Assembly (NCBI GenBank): GCA_030054025.1
Contig: JASGCQ010000012.1
Span: 1 to 43,967, forward strand
DNA: 43,967 bases
Direction: 5' to 3'
Source of the DNA: Phycisphaerales bacterium
Lineage (GTDB): Bacteria; Bacteroidota; Bacteroidia; Chitinophagales; Chitinophagaceae
Numbering within the stretch: the first letter of the stretch is position 1; the number at the start of each line of letters is the position of its first letter. The notes beneath the pieces were generated by a model, which had not been told where the DNA came from, did no database searches, and saw only the letters and a program-made list of their open reading frames with translations. The position numbers and the translations under genes were made by a program. This document shows positions 17,380-26,191 of the stretch, piece after piece.

Positions 17380-17547
17380 ATAAATTTGTGTCGTGGACGT
17401 GTCGCTAATATTTTGTTGCTAAGTATAGCCGCAATATCTGTGCTGTGTTTTTTTAACCAATTATTTCCCTCAATAAATAATATCGCCAAATTGACATTGC
17501 TCCTTTATCTTTACATCAGCTTCGCTATTGGGTATATAATAGAATGA
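17380..17547 (+). pseudogene. C-terminal fragment of a membrane protein truncated by the IS
   Basis: Starting right at the IS982 end, an open plus-strand frame of about 55 codons without its own start runs to TGA at 17545-17547. It contains two hydrophobic segments, ILLLSIAAISVLCFFNQLF and LTLLLYLYISFAIGYII. Its stop overlaps the mlaF start as ATGA (17544-17547), the classic arrangement of translationally coupled operon genes. I infer that it is the tail of a gene that once preceded mlaF. The N-terminal part is not found left of the IS, so it was deleted. It does not look like the C-terminus of an MlaE permease, so its identity is open. Confidence 0.45.
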
Positions 17548-18317
17548 TTGAAATAAAAAACATCAGCAAAAGTTTTGGCGAAAAAAGTGTACTTAAAGAT
17601 GTAAGTGCTATCATGATGCCTGGCAAAACCAATTTAATTATTGGGGCGAGCGGCAGCGGAAAAACGGTACTCATAAAGATTATGGTAGGCTTGATGACAC
17701 CGGACACTGGAGGTGTACGCTACGAAGGCAAAGACATCATCAATATAGACCTTAAACAGCTTAAAGAAATTCGGACACAAATTGGTATGCTTTTTCAAGG
17801 CTCTGCCCTCTTTGACAGCCAAACGGTGGAGCAAAATGTCATGTTCCCCTTAGATATGTTTACCAAGCAAACACGAAAAGAAAAATTGATGCGTGCCAAT
17901 GAAGTCTTGGAGCGTGTGAACCTTCAAGGAGCTAATCAAAAATACCCTTCCGAAATTAGTGGCGGAATGAAGAAAAGGGTAGCCTTGGCTCGTGCTATCG
18001 TACTCAATCCAAAATATCTTTTTTGTGACGAACCTAATTCGGGGCTAGACCCCAAAACTTCTATTGTGATTGATGAGTTGATTGACGATATCACTAAAGA
18101 ATACAACATAACGACTATCATTAACACGCACGATATGAATACCGTAATGGAGCGTGGCGACCATATTGTCTATATGCACCAAGGATATAAAAAATGGGAA
18201 GGAACGAAAGAAGAAATTATTTTTAGCAAAGACGAGGACCTTAATGATTTTATATTTGCTTCGGGATTTTTGAAGCACACCAAAGAGATATTGATGCGAG
18301 AACATGCAAAAAAATAA
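17544..18317 (+). CDS. ABC transporter ATP-binding protein, MlaF-like
   Basis: This 257-residue cytosolic ATPase is of the MlaF/Mce type, which powers lipid trafficking between inner and outer membranes with an MlaE permease and an MCE protein. Walker A is GASGSGKT (about residues 34-41), the Q-loop is in IGMLFQGSALFDS, the signature is ISGGMKKR, Walker B is YLFCDEPNSGLDP and the switch His is in IINTHDMN. The FQGSALFDS and ISGGMKKRVALARAI forms are typical of MlaF. No permease or MCE gene adjoins it: upstream are the truncated membrane-protein fragment and an IS, downstream a convergent gene. Confidence 0.88.
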   Translation: MIEIKNISKSFGEKSVLKDVSAIMMPGKTNLIIGASGSGKTVLIKIMVGLMTPDTGGVRYEGKDIINIDLKQLKEIRTQIGMLFQGSALFDSQTVEQNVMFPLDMFTKQTRKEKLMRANEVLERVNLQGANQKYPSEISGGMKKRVALARAIVLNPKYLFCDEPNSGLDPKTSIVIDELIDDITKEYNITTIINTHDMNTVMERGDHIVYMHQGYKKWEGTKEEIIFSKDEDLNDFIFASGFLKHTKEILMREHAKK

Positions 18318-18346
18318 GAGGTTCAAATCTGAACCTCTTATTTTTT
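18315..18346. terminator. Bidirectional terminator overlapping the mlaF-type gene stop
   Basis: A perfect 11-bp stem TAAGAGGTTCA (18315-18325) / TGAACCTCTTA (18330-18340) with a 4-nt loop. T residues follow on the plus strand (18341-18346), and TATTTTTTT follows on the minus strand. The stem begins with the mlaF stop codon, and its T-run reaches the stop codon of the convergent gmhB gene, so both genes share one hairpin. Confidence 0.88.
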
Positions 18347-18923
18347 AATTCAGCGTAGCCATTTCTTGTAATTTTAAACTATCGGCCCATTCTTTGAGCG
18401 AATTGTGTTGTTCATCTATCAAATCGTGAGGCAATTCGAATGGCTCATTAGTAGTACTCAAAAATACTGTGTGCATAGACACTCTTTTACCAAAAAGCAT
18501 GTCACTCAAATTGTTGCCGACCATCACACTTTTTTTAAAGTCAATGCTTTCAAAATGTTCTTTTGCTTGCAATGCCATACCTGTATTGGGTTTTCGGTTC
18601 ACATCATCACCGTGTATAGAAGTACAAGCATAAATCTTGTCTATACGCCCTCCATTAATGCTTATTTGGTCTTGCATATTATTATGAATCGATTTCAAAT
18701 CATCTGAGTGCATAATACCACGCCCTACACCTCTTTGGTTGGTTACAATAATTAATTTGCCAAAAACATTACTTAATGCTGCTATGGCTTCTATGCTTCC
18801 CTCATAAAATTTAAACTCATTCCAATTGGTAACATAGGCGCCCTGAAGCTCTTCATTGATAACGCCATCTCTATCAAGAAAAAGCGACCATTCTTTGTTA
18901 TACTTCGTACTCTCTGAATTCAT
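18345..18923 (-). CDS. gmhB: HAD-family phosphatase, GmhB-like
   Basis: 192 residues from the ATG at 18923. A HAD-IIIA phosphatase predicted to remove the 7-phosphate of D-glycero-D-manno-heptose 1,7-bisphosphate in LPS core heptose synthesis. HAD motif I is LFLDRDGVINEE, motif II is IIVTNQRGVGRG, motif III includes RKPNTGMALQA, and VMVGNNLSDM is motif IV. The Cys/His zinc loop of E. coli GmhB is largely missing: after CTSIHGDDVN there is no CxC. It directly follows gmhA (29 bp), which strongly supports the role. A general sugar phosphatase is the alternative. Confidence 0.8.
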   Translation of the reverse strand: MNSESTKYNKEWSLFLDRDGVINEELQGAYVTNWNEFKFYEGSIEAIAALSNVFGKLIIVTNQRGVGRGIMHSDDLKSIHNNMQDQISINGGRIDKIYACTSIHGDDVNRKPNTGMALQAKEHFESIDFKKSVMVGNNLSDMLFGKRVSMHTVFLSTTNEPFELPHDLIDEQHNSLKEWADSLKLQEMATLN

Positions 18924-18952
18924 TTTGATGATCAGTAGTGTGAATAATTTTT

Positions 18953-19522
18953 TTAGAACAAATTGGCTTCTACCAATTGGCAAATGATATGCCCAATCAT
19001 GATGTGTGATTCTTGAATACGCGGTGTATCGGAAGAAGGAACATTGATGAGGTGCTGGGCAACATCTTTCATTTTGCCACCCGAAGCCCCTGTAAGCGCA
19101 ATGGTGGTCATACCCATTTCATTGGCTTGAACAAAAGCATTGATGATATTAATTGAATTACCTGACGTACTTAAACCAATCAATACATCTTCTCGCTTGC
19201 CTACTCCTTTTACGATACGGCTATACACTAAATCATAACCATAATCATTGGCTACTGCGGTAAGATAACTTGTATTGCAATGCAAAGCCTCTGAGGGTAA
19301 GGGATTCCGATCGCTATAAAAGCGACCGCTAAACTCTGCCGATAAATGTTGGGCATCTGCAGCACTACCGCCATTGCCACAAAACAATACTTTATTCCCA
19401 TTTTGAAACGCTTGGGTAACCAATAAAGTAAGTTCATCTATTTTGGCAACCAATACTTCATTTTGAAGAATCTGTTGTTTTACGCCAATGGAAGCCGCAA
19501 TAATTTGTTGAATCTGGTTCAT
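18953..19522 (-). CDS. gmhA: Sedoheptulose-7-phosphate isomerase
   Basis: This 189-residue SIS-domain enzyme converts sedoheptulose 7-phosphate to D-glycero-D-manno-heptose 7-phosphate, the first step of heptose synthesis for LPS or surface glycans. CGNGGSAADAQHLSAEFSGR holds the substrate-binding loop, TAVANDYGYDLVYSR is a GmhA landmark, GLSTSGNSINII is the SIS phosphate loop, and ESHIMIGHIICQLVE carries the conserved Glu/His of the active site. The start is ATG 19522, not the upstream GTG. gmhB follows in the same transcript. The kinase/adenylyltransferase step (hldE or hddA/hddC) is not in the window. Confidence 0.93.
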   Translation of the reverse strand: MNQIQQIIAASIGVKQQILQNEVLVAKIDELTLLVTQAFQNGNKVLFCGNGGSAADAQHLSAEFSGRFYSDRNPLPSEALHCNTSYLTAVANDYGYDLVYSRIVKGVGKREDVLIGLSTSGNSINIINAFVQANEMGMTTIALTGASGGKMKDVAQHLINVPSSDTPRIQESHIMIGHIICQLVEANLF

Positions 19523-19544
19523 CGTGTTTTGTGCTTGGAATGCC

Positions 19545-19580
19545 CAAAAATACAAACAGCGCACGAATAATGGTGCGCTG
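19545..19580 (-). promoter_or_regulatory. queA terminator merged with a gmhA promoter element
   Basis: On the minus strand, after the queA stop, a perfect 8-bp stem (CAGCGCAC 19557-19564 / GTGCGCTG 19573-19580) is followed by TTTGTATTTTTG. That tail serves as a T-rich terminator tract and also contains TATTTTTG (19552-19545), an exact -7 promoter match 22 bp before the gmhA ATG. Confidence 0.45.
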
Positions 19581-19603
19581 TCTATACGAAATACGTTAAA
19601 TTT

Positions 19604-20656
19604 TTAATCAATCACCATCATGGCATCGCCATAGCTGAAGAAACGATATTTTTCTTTAATAGCTGTATGATAAGCCTCCATAGCCAAATCGTAACCGGCA
19701 AAAGCACAAGTCATAATCATAAGACTAGTCTTAGGCACGTGAAAGTTGGTAACTAAAGAAGTTGCGATAGAAAAATCGTGCGGCGGATGGATAAACATAT
19801 TTGTCCATCCGTCTGCAGGCTTGAGTAAGCCTTGAGCAGTTACCGAGCTTTCTAATGCACGCAAGGTAGTAGTACCGATAGCGCATATTTGGCGACCTTC
19901 TTCTTTGGCTTTATTCACAAGGTTGGTAGAATATTCGTCTATGGCAAAATATTCGGCATCCATTTTATGTTTAGAAAGGTCTTCCACTTCTATTTGGCGG
20001 AAGGTACCCAAACCGATATGCAATGTAGTTTCTGCAAATTTCACCCCAACAATTTCCAAACGCTTGATTAGCTCACGACTAAAGTGCATACCTGCTGTAG
20101 GAGCAGCAACTGCACCTTCGTGTTTTGCATATACTGTTTGGTAACGCTCTTTATCTTCGGCATCAGGCTTGCGTTTGATGTATTTAGGCAAAGGTGTTTC
20201 GCCCAACAAATCAAGCATGGCACGAAATTCATGATCTTCACCATCGAATAAAAAACGTATGGTGCGACCACGAGAGGTTGTATTGTCTATTACTTCCGCC
20301 ACCAATTCATCATTATCGCCAAAGTACAATTTATTACCCACGCGAATTTTACGAGCAGGATCAACAATTACATCCCATAGACGATTTGCTTTGTGCAATT
20401 CTCTCAGCAAAAACACTTCTATTTTAGCCCCTGTTTTTTCTTTTTTACCATAGAGGCGTGCTGAAAAAACTTTAGTATTATTCACCACCATTACATCCTT
20501 GTCGTGGAAGTATTTTTTGATGTCGTGAAATACTTTGTGTTCTATTTTTCCTGTTTTACGATGCACAACCATCAAACGACTTTCTTCACGTTGTTTGGTA
20601 GGGTTTTGCGCAATAAGGCTAAGTGGAAGGTCGAACTTAAATTGCGATAATTTCAT
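19604..20656 (-). CDS. queA: S-adenosylmethionine:tRNA ribosyltransferase-isomerase
   Basis: This 350-residue enzyme transfers the ribosyl part of SAM to preQ1 in tRNA, giving epoxyqueuosine. The start [20 protein letters not shown] at ATG 20656 is the family N-terminus; the frame extends further upstream but without similarity. [62 protein letters not shown] and TTTLRALES are all conserved QueA blocks. It belongs to the queuosine pathway with queE at 10.4-11 kb, though not in the same operon. Confidence 0.96.
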   Translation of the reverse strand: MKLSQFKFDLPLSLIAQNPTKQREESRLMVVHRKTGKIEHKVFHDIKKYFHDKDVMVVNNTKVFSARLYGKKEKTGAKIEVFLLRELHKANRLWDVIVDPARKIRVGNKLYFGDNDELVAEVIDNTTSRGRTIRFLFDGEDHEFRAMLDLLGETPLPKYIKRKPDAEDKERYQTVYAKHEGAVAAPTAGMHFSRELIKRLEIVGVKFAETTLHIGLGTFRQIEVEDLSKHKMDAEYFAIDEYSTNLVNKAKEEGRQICAIGTTTLRALESSVTAQGLLKPADGWTNMFIHPPHDFSIATSLVTNFHVPKTSLMIMTCAFAGYDLAMEAYHTAIKEKYRFFSYGDAMMVID

Positions 20657-20688
20657 ATCGGATATGTAATATTTTTTGAAAGAGTGTG

Positions 20689-20696
20689 CGAAGGTA
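20689..20696 (-). promoter_or_regulatory. -7 promoter element of queA
   Basis: On the minus strand TACCTTCG (consensus TAnnTTTG with one mismatch) lies 32 bp before the queA ATG. The -33 region is T-rich but not an exact TTTG at the ideal distance. Confidence 0.35.
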
Positions 20697-20756
20697 CGAA
20701 ATCGGCAAAAAGAAAAGAAATATGATTTTGGATCTATAAAACCCAAAAAAGCTTAA

Positions 20757-23700
20757 CTAAAAATCGGTCCCAATTGACCAGTAGATAATCGGTGTTTTTA
20801 TCCCTTCTCTATTCCATGCTGCATCAACACGAAATTGATACCCAGAAATGGCCATCCTCATACCCAATCCATATCCCATCGCAATACCCTGCGTATTGGG
20901 CGATTGTATGGTTACTGTTACTGGAGATCTGCCGAGCACATAATTTTTACTAATATTTCTATCGTTAGGGATAAGGCCATTCCATGCCAATCCTGCATCT
21001 ACAAATGCTACCATCTGAAGACTGCGCAACATTTTGGATTGTATGGGGCGGTGTACAAAAGTAGTCAAAATAGGGCATCTCAATTCTGAACTGCATAAAG
21101 CAAAGCTATTGCCGTTTCGTGCATTTTGTTTGTACCCACGCAGGGTGTTTGCTAGAGTTTGAAAACCATAGGTTTCTTGATTGACAGGCGTTACAGGACT
21201 TGCTTGCTGAGGAAGAAGCCAATTATCTACCCCACCCAAGAAGTATAATATTTTTTGTTGTCCTCCACTATGCGCTGCGGAAACCCTGAAAGCCCAAATT
21301 AAATTTTTGTAGAGTTTTTGGTAGGCACGAAAATCGAAACCGAAATTATATACACCTCCCAAATTACCGTTCATCTGGTACATATACTCGCCAAAAACTT
21401 TGTAACGTGTACCGTTCATAATGTTGGTCATGATAGACTTCGTGTTGTCGTAAACATATTCGATACGACTCATAGTCCAATATTTACGATTAGGTGCCAC
21501 AATTAGTGTGAAAGTATCAATAGACTTAAAATTGAGCAAATCTTGCCGCAAACCTAGCTGCATACGCAGGCTACGCATACGATCTAATGGATAAGAGGCT
21601 GTACCCTGTACCAAAGTTGTTACTGTTTTGCCAATACCTAATGTGCTGAATAGGGGTGTGCCTATAGAATCTGTAAAGGTCAAATTATATTGTTGAGAAT
21701 TGGCACTGCGCAATAAAGCTACATTCCAATCTAATCTTCTTTTTACGTTCTCGAATTGTACAAAATAGGTAGAGCCTGCAGCGCCGAATGGCAAACGAAA
21801 ACCACCCGTAAAACGATAATTTTCCATTACGTCATCAAGAGTCATAGTAATTAATCCGCCTGTTGAGGGATTAGCGTATTGATTTCCATTTTGGCTTGCG
21901 GACTGATAACGAGAAAACAGCAAGCTATTATCTAAACTTACCGAAAAATCATTGGGTTTGAACCCTACTCTATAAGGCAATGATTTCATTTTGATAAAAC
22001 TGCTATCAGGTTGATTGATTTGTGCCGTATCGGCTTCGTTGGATACAACACCTTTTGTCACGACTGTTTTTTGCTGCTCTTCAGTGGGCTGCTTGCTAAC
22101 AAACTCAGACTGAAAAGTATTACCTGATTTGAAAGGGACGGGTTTTGTATTCTGTTCCACATCTTTTATATACCTTCTTCTTTTTTTCTTTTCTTCAGTC
22201 ATAAGGCTTATACCCATTTTTTGGCTTTCTTCTTCTACCAATATGGCGGGTTTTACGCTAGGCGAAGGGAAATCTATATCGGGTATTTGCAGGGGTTTGA
22301 TATACACATTGAAGAAACCATCTTGCTGAATCACTTCCGCCACTAGGTTGCCGGCAGGATTGTATTGTTGGCTATTCAAACTGTGCGATAGATTAGTAGC
22401 GGCTGTCCAATAAGCTGAGTCTCTATTACTTTTATCTCTTCCAAACACGACTACATATTTATTACGAACGCCTTTGGCATCGGTAATATAAGCAAAATTA
22501 TCGGGCCCATACTGAACTGGTTGGGTAATGTTAGTCCCCTGTGCTGCATTCGAGCATTGAAAGAGCACAGGACTTTTTGTTTTGGTATCATAAAAGTAAA
22601 CGTTCATCGGACCTGAGGGCAGTTCGTTGGCTTCAGAAGCTACGTTCATATTTGCTTTTGGGCGGTTAGACAGGAACATAATTCCTCTTTTGCGGCCTCC
22701 AGTAACAAATGCGGGTTGTACATCATCCCAAACATCGTTGGTGAGGTTGCGCATTTTTGATCCTTTTGTTGCAAAATAATAAAGGTCTGTTTGGCTTTTA
22801 CGAATAGCCGAGAGAATAATGCCATTATTATCTTCATCTATAGCCATTCCTAATGCTCTGTCAAAGCGGTTGTTGGGTACAACGAAAGTGCTTATACTAC
22901 TTCTTGTTGCATCATAAATGCGCAAACGCATACCTGAACCTTTTTTGTATAAAATAGCCAATTTATATCCTGTATTGCTCCATGACATCAACGGATAATT
23001 AGGATCTTCGGGTTCGTTATAATTTTTTTCACCGCCTTCTAATATCACAGATTCTTCCTGTGATCCAACTGTATGTTTCAAACAAACTTTAAACTCGCCT
23101 TCTTTCCATTTTACATAGGCTACATCTGCACCTCTTGGAGATATTCTAATGTTTCGGATGGTGGTATTGTCTTTAGGAACTTCTATTTTTACAACTGCTG
23201 TTTTCGTATCTCTTAGCTCTTTGTCGGCCGCATCTCTATTGAATGCGTCTTTATAATAGGCCAAACATGAATCGAATACTTTGACCACGTTCATTTGATA
23301 TTTGTTGAGCAAAGCCTTGTTTATATTGCTTTTGCTCTTCATCTTGATGAGCAATTCTTTGGGTTCTTTTTTACCATATCGTTCGGCTATATATTTCCAA
23401 AATGCTTGCCCTGCAAGTGTACCCTCATTTATCTCTGTAAAATCGTAAAATTTCTTTTTAGGATTCGCTTCTATCATTCCTTTCCAAGCTTTATCAGTTT
23501 GTTCGTTCCATCCGTTTGAAGCGTATTGTACATATCCATTTTGTAACCATTCAGGAATGTTGAGTTTAGCAGAGTTCACTGTCATGGATTGTAACGAACC
23601 GCCTTTCATTTTTTTCTGAAGTATGATATTAGAAACTCCATCGCGAATTTGCGTTCTCAATTCAGTGTGCACTCCAGTAAAAAATACTACGAATTTATCT

Positions 23701-24092
23701 TCGGGCATATCAACTGTTCCGCTTTGGGTAGAACGAAATTGCGAGGCATTGTTTTTTCTGCCAACGTTGGATTGACGATATTCGTCGTAATTGTTATACA
23801 CTATGATACTGAACTTATCGTTGAGATTGGTGCTATTGTTTTTTTCAAAGACCGAAATGTCATTCTCAGCTTGTTCGGCAACATATCTTGCCAAATCTTT
23901 TCCTGATCGATCGTAGTGATACACTCTGAAATGGGTAGTTTCAAAAACTTTCCAATCGAATTTTCGATACTGAACTCGGTTTTGACCAAATGTTTCGAGA
24001 TACGATTGTGCTGATGAAGTAGTTGAAAATTGCAACAACATTATACAGTTCAGTATAATGAATAGAATTGGGCGATTTTTTTGAACGTTCAT
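20757..24092 (-). CDS. Large outer-membrane protein: peptidase-MA-like domain, TolB-like propeller, beta-barrel
   Basis: 1111 residues. Residues 1-29 form a signal peptide ending SSAQ. Residues about 40-290 resemble the peptidase-MA-like domain of surface proteins (FETTHFRVYHYDRSGKDLARYV; LNIPEWLQNGYVQY), but the HExxH zinc motif expected before PEWLQNG is absent. About 310-640 are WD40/TolB-like propeller blades (ISPRGADVAYVKW, LMSWSNTGYKLAILY, VWDDVQPAFVTGGRKRGIMFLSN). A charged linker (about 660-720) is followed by amphipathic strands to the C-terminal Phe, as in outer-membrane beta-barrels. The architecture is conserved in Bacteroidota but its function is unknown. Probably a periplasm-spanning outer-membrane assembly or surface protein. 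Confidence 0.75.
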   Translation of the reverse strand: MNVQKNRPILFIILNCIMLLQFSTTSSAQSYLETFGQNRVQYRKFDWKVFETTHFRVYHYDRSGKDLARYVAEQAENDISVFEKNNSTNLNDKFSIIVYNNYDEYRQSNVGRKNNASQFRSTQSGTVDMPEDKFVVFFTGVHTELRTQIRDGVSNIILQKKMKGGSLQSMTVNSAKLNIPEWLQNGYVQYASNGWNEQTDKAWKGMIEANPKKKFYDFTEINEGTLAGQAFWKYIAERYGKKEPKELLIKMKSKSNINKALLNKYQMNVVKVFDSCLAYYKDAFNRDAADKELRDTKTAVVKIEVPKDNTTIRNIRISPRGADVAYVKWKEGEFKVCLKHTVGSQEESVILEGGEKNYNEPEDPNYPLMSWSNTGYKLAILYKKGSGMRLRIYDATRSSISTFVVPNNRFDRALGMAIDEDNNGIILSAIRKSQTDLYYFATKGSKMRNLTNDVWDDVQPAFVTGGRKRGIMFLSNRPKANMNVASEANELPSGPMNVYFYDTKTKSPVLFQCSNAAQGTNITQPVQYGPDNFAYITDAKGVRNKYVVVFGRDKSNRDSAYWTAATNLSHSLNSQQYNPAGNLVAEVIQQDGFFNVYIKPLQIPDIDFPSPSVKPAILVEEESQKMGISLMTEEKKKRRRYIKDVEQNTKPVPFKSGNTFQSEFVSKQPTEEQQKTVVTKGVVSNEADTAQINQPDSSFIKMKSLPYRVGFKPNDFSVSLDNSLLFSRYQSASQNGNQYANPSTGGLITMTLDDVMENYRFTGGFRLPFGAAGSTYFVQFENVKRRLDWNVALLRSANSQQYNLTFTDSIGTPLFSTLGIGKTVTTLVQGTASYPLDRMRSLRMQLGLRQDLLNFKSIDTFTLIVAPNRKYWTMSRIEYVYDNTKSIMTNIMNGTRYKVFGEYMYQMNGNLGGVYNFGFDFRAYQKLYKNLIWAFRVSAAHSGGQQKILYFLGGVDNWLLPQQASPVTPVNQETYGFQTLANTLRGYKQNARNGNSFALCSSELRCPILTTFVHRPIQSKMLRSLQMVAFVDAGLAWNGLIPNDRNISKNYVLGRSPVTVTIQSPNTQGIAMGYGLGMRMAISGYQFRVDAAWNREGIKTPIIYWSIGTDF

Positions 24093-24276
24093 TCCTAAAA
24101 GATATTTTCTCTCTTTCTGATTAAAGAATTGTGTGGAGCTAAGGTCTGTAAATTACTGAATTATCTTAATAGTATGGACAAATGGAGGAATAGAACATTT
24201 ATTTTCTATATTCTATAATCATTGTGTAAGAATTTTTAATTATAAATTCAGCACCAAAAGAAAGAGATTGTTTACA

Positions 24277-24960
24277 TTATTGAGCATTCGTGGATTCTTT
24301 ATCTGTGTTACTTTCTGCAAGTCGTTCAATTCGTTGGTTGCGTATATGCACTATCCTGTCTTCAATAATCAATCTGATAGTTGAGCCTATAATGTTCATA
24401 TCCAACCAAAAACTTTGGTTATTGACATATTTAAGGTCAATAATAGTACGGGCTTTTACGTCTTGTATAGTATTGATATGCCCTTTGTAGCCATTAATTT
24501 GTGCAAGCCCTGTAATTCCGGGCTTAACAAGATGACGATTTTGATAATTAGTGGCAATTTTATCAAATTTTTCACTGTCGCTAATCATGTGGGGACGTGG
24601 ACCTACTACACTCATATCTCCTATCAAAACGTTTAAAAACTGAGGCAATTCGTCAATACTACTATTGCGCAAGAATTTACCTACACGGGTAATACGTTCA
24701 TCATTGTCTATTGCGGCTTGAGTATCAGCATATTTATTCTGTATCATAGTTCTAAATTTGATACAGTTAAATATTTTGTTGTGTAAACCATTTCGTTTTT
24801 GAACAAAGAATATTGGTCCTTTACTCTCCAATTTAATGATAATAAATACTATAGGAAAAATTATGGGGAAAATGAGTAAAATAACAAGCAAGGAAAATAC
24901 AACGTCAAACAAACGTTTTGCCATTTGATGTATTTTAAGAAGCGTCATTTTAGGTGGCAA
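24277..24960 (-). CDS. Undecaprenyl-phosphate sugar phosphotransferase (polysaccharide initiation)
   Basis: This 227-residue membrane enzyme of the bacterial sugar transferase family (WcaJ/PglC type) moves a sugar-1-phosphate to undecaprenyl phosphate to start an exopolysaccharide, capsule or O-antigen unit. MAKRLFDVVFSLLVILLIFP is the reentrant membrane helix. Landmarks are GPIFFVQKRNG, KFRTM, RVGKFLRNSSIDELPQFLNV (with the catalytic Asp-Glu), GDMSVVGPRPHM and VKPGITGLAQINGY. Only the catalytic part is present, without the N-terminal four-helix and CoA-binding-like domain of long WcaJ proteins. It follows the glycosyltransferase gene at 25070-26191 by 109 bp on the same strand. Confidence 0.9.
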   Translation of the reverse strand: MPPKMTLLKIHQMAKRLFDVVFSLLVILLIFPIIFPIVFIIIKLESKGPIFFVQKRNGLHNKIFNCIKFRTMIQNKYADTQAAIDNDERITRVGKFLRNSSIDELPQFLNVLIGDMSVVGPRPHMISDSEKFDKIATNYQNRHLVKPGITGLAQINGYKGHINTIQDVKARTIIDLKYVNNQSFWLDMNIIGSTIRLIIEDRIVHIRNQRIERLAESNTDKESTNAQ

Positions 24961-25069
24961 TAGTAGGTTTTTAGCACAGATTAAGGTCTAAATAAACGTA
25001 ATGTATATTGAATTTATATCAACAAATTGTTAGTTTAACAACTAATTTATAGGAGTTGCGAAGTTAATA

Positions 25070-26191
25070 CTAAATAGTGAGAACATCATTTTTTTTTAAT
25101 AATTGCCAATCAATTAGTTTTTCCTTAAGGGTTTCAAAAATAGATGCCTCCGAAAATACGGTACAGATTTTTTCTAAATTGGCTTCTATTGCATGATTAA
25201 AAAAAGCAGTTTGAATTTCAAATTCATTTATTTGCTGATAAAGCATTGTAGCATTATCAAAAAACAGGGCATTTTGCCCCAAAACACTTCTATTAAAAAT
25301 ATTGTTATGCGCCAATATAGGACAGGAACAGGCCATGGCTTCTAATAATGATGGATTTGTACCCCCTACGCTATGTCCATGAAAATACATTTTGGCATAA
25401 TGACGAATACTGTCCAATGTTTCCATTTGATAAACGCCTCCTATGAACTTCACATGAGGAAATTGAGCATACTTTTTAACCATCATTTGCCCATAATGAT
25501 TTTCTATTTTCCCGATTACAACGATAGGGAAATTCATATTATTTATGGTATGAGCTTCCAATATTATATCAATATTATTTTCAGGTTCCATGCGGGCTAC
25601 TAAAAGATTGTATTGCTTGGGGACAAGCAAATAAGGCTTTAGTAAGTCTGCTGAATATCCTATTGGAACTTGAGCAGTATAGGCGGAATAAAACGAATTG
25701 GTCTTATACTTTTTATCCAAATATTCTTTAATCCCGAAGGAATCCGCTACCAAAAAATCGCTCCGTTTGACAGCTATTTTTTCAGAATACATCAAAAATC
25801 TTTGGACATATTTGTTGTATTTACTTCGTTTCCACTCCATCCCATCCATATTGGTGACGATGGTAGTCTGTTTAGGGAAAAGAAAATTGAAAATCGCACT
25901 ACTGGTATAGCCTAATTGATACACCAAATCGAAGTTTTGCTTACGAATATCCAAAATACAATTGAGGTCGTAGATAAACTGCCCTACTGTACCCATTTTG
26001 GTTTCGGGATCGTATATATGCTTAATAGTAACCCCTTTATAATCAGTGCTTTGAAAAGGATGATTATGTGAATTATATACCGTTACGTTCCAGCCCTTAT
26101 TTGCCAAAAAGGCGGCAAACAATTCGGCATATTTTTCAAATCCTCCATAATGATTGGGAATACCGCGTGTACCCAAAATGGCTATTTTCAT
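25070..26191 (-). CDS. Glycosyltransferase family 4 protein with DUF1972 domain
   Basis: This 373-residue GT-B fold glycosyltransferase is of the rhamnosyl-type DUF1972 group. The N-terminal motif MKIAILGTRGIPNHYGGFEK (residues 1-20) is diagnostic. The acceptor domain continues to about residue 190 (TNMDGMEWKRSKY). The donor domain shows YNLLVARMEPENNIDIILEA, FIGGVYQMETL and HGHSVGGTNPSLLEAMAC, with the conserved Glu of the EX7E-type motif. It has no signal or membrane segment and should act at the inner face of the membrane. With the initiating sugar transferase downstream it forms a small surface-polysaccharide pair. Confidence 0.88.
   Translation of the reverse strand: MKIAILGTRGIPNHYGGFEKYAELFAAFLANKGWNVTVYNSHNHPFQSTDYKGVTIKHIYDPETKMGTVGQFIYDLNCILDIRKQNFDLVYQLGYTSSAIFNFLFPKQTTIVTNMDGMEWKRSKYNKYVQRFLMYSEKIAVKRSDFLVADSFGIKEYLDKKYKTNSFYSAYTAQVPIGYSADLLKPYLLVPKQYNLLVARMEPENNIDIILEAHTINNMNFPIVVIGKIENHYGQMMVKKYAQFPHVKFIGGVYQMETLDSIRHYAKMYFHGHSVGGTNPSLLEAMACSCPILAHNNIFNRSVLGQNALFFDNATMLYQQINEFEIQTAFFNHAIEANLEKICTVFSEASIFETLKEKLIDWQLLKKNDVLTI

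Noticed and set aside
17491-17513. Possible promoter (TTGAC and TATCTTTA) before the MlaF-type gene
   Set aside because: The spacing is only 10 nt, far from the roughly 20 nt expected, and the sequence lies inside the coding remnant of the upstream membrane protein.
24277-24960. Sugar transferase as a truncated WcaJ
   Set aside because: The catalytic-only form of about 200-230 residues is a normal stand-alone class, and no leftover N-terminal coding is seen upstream.
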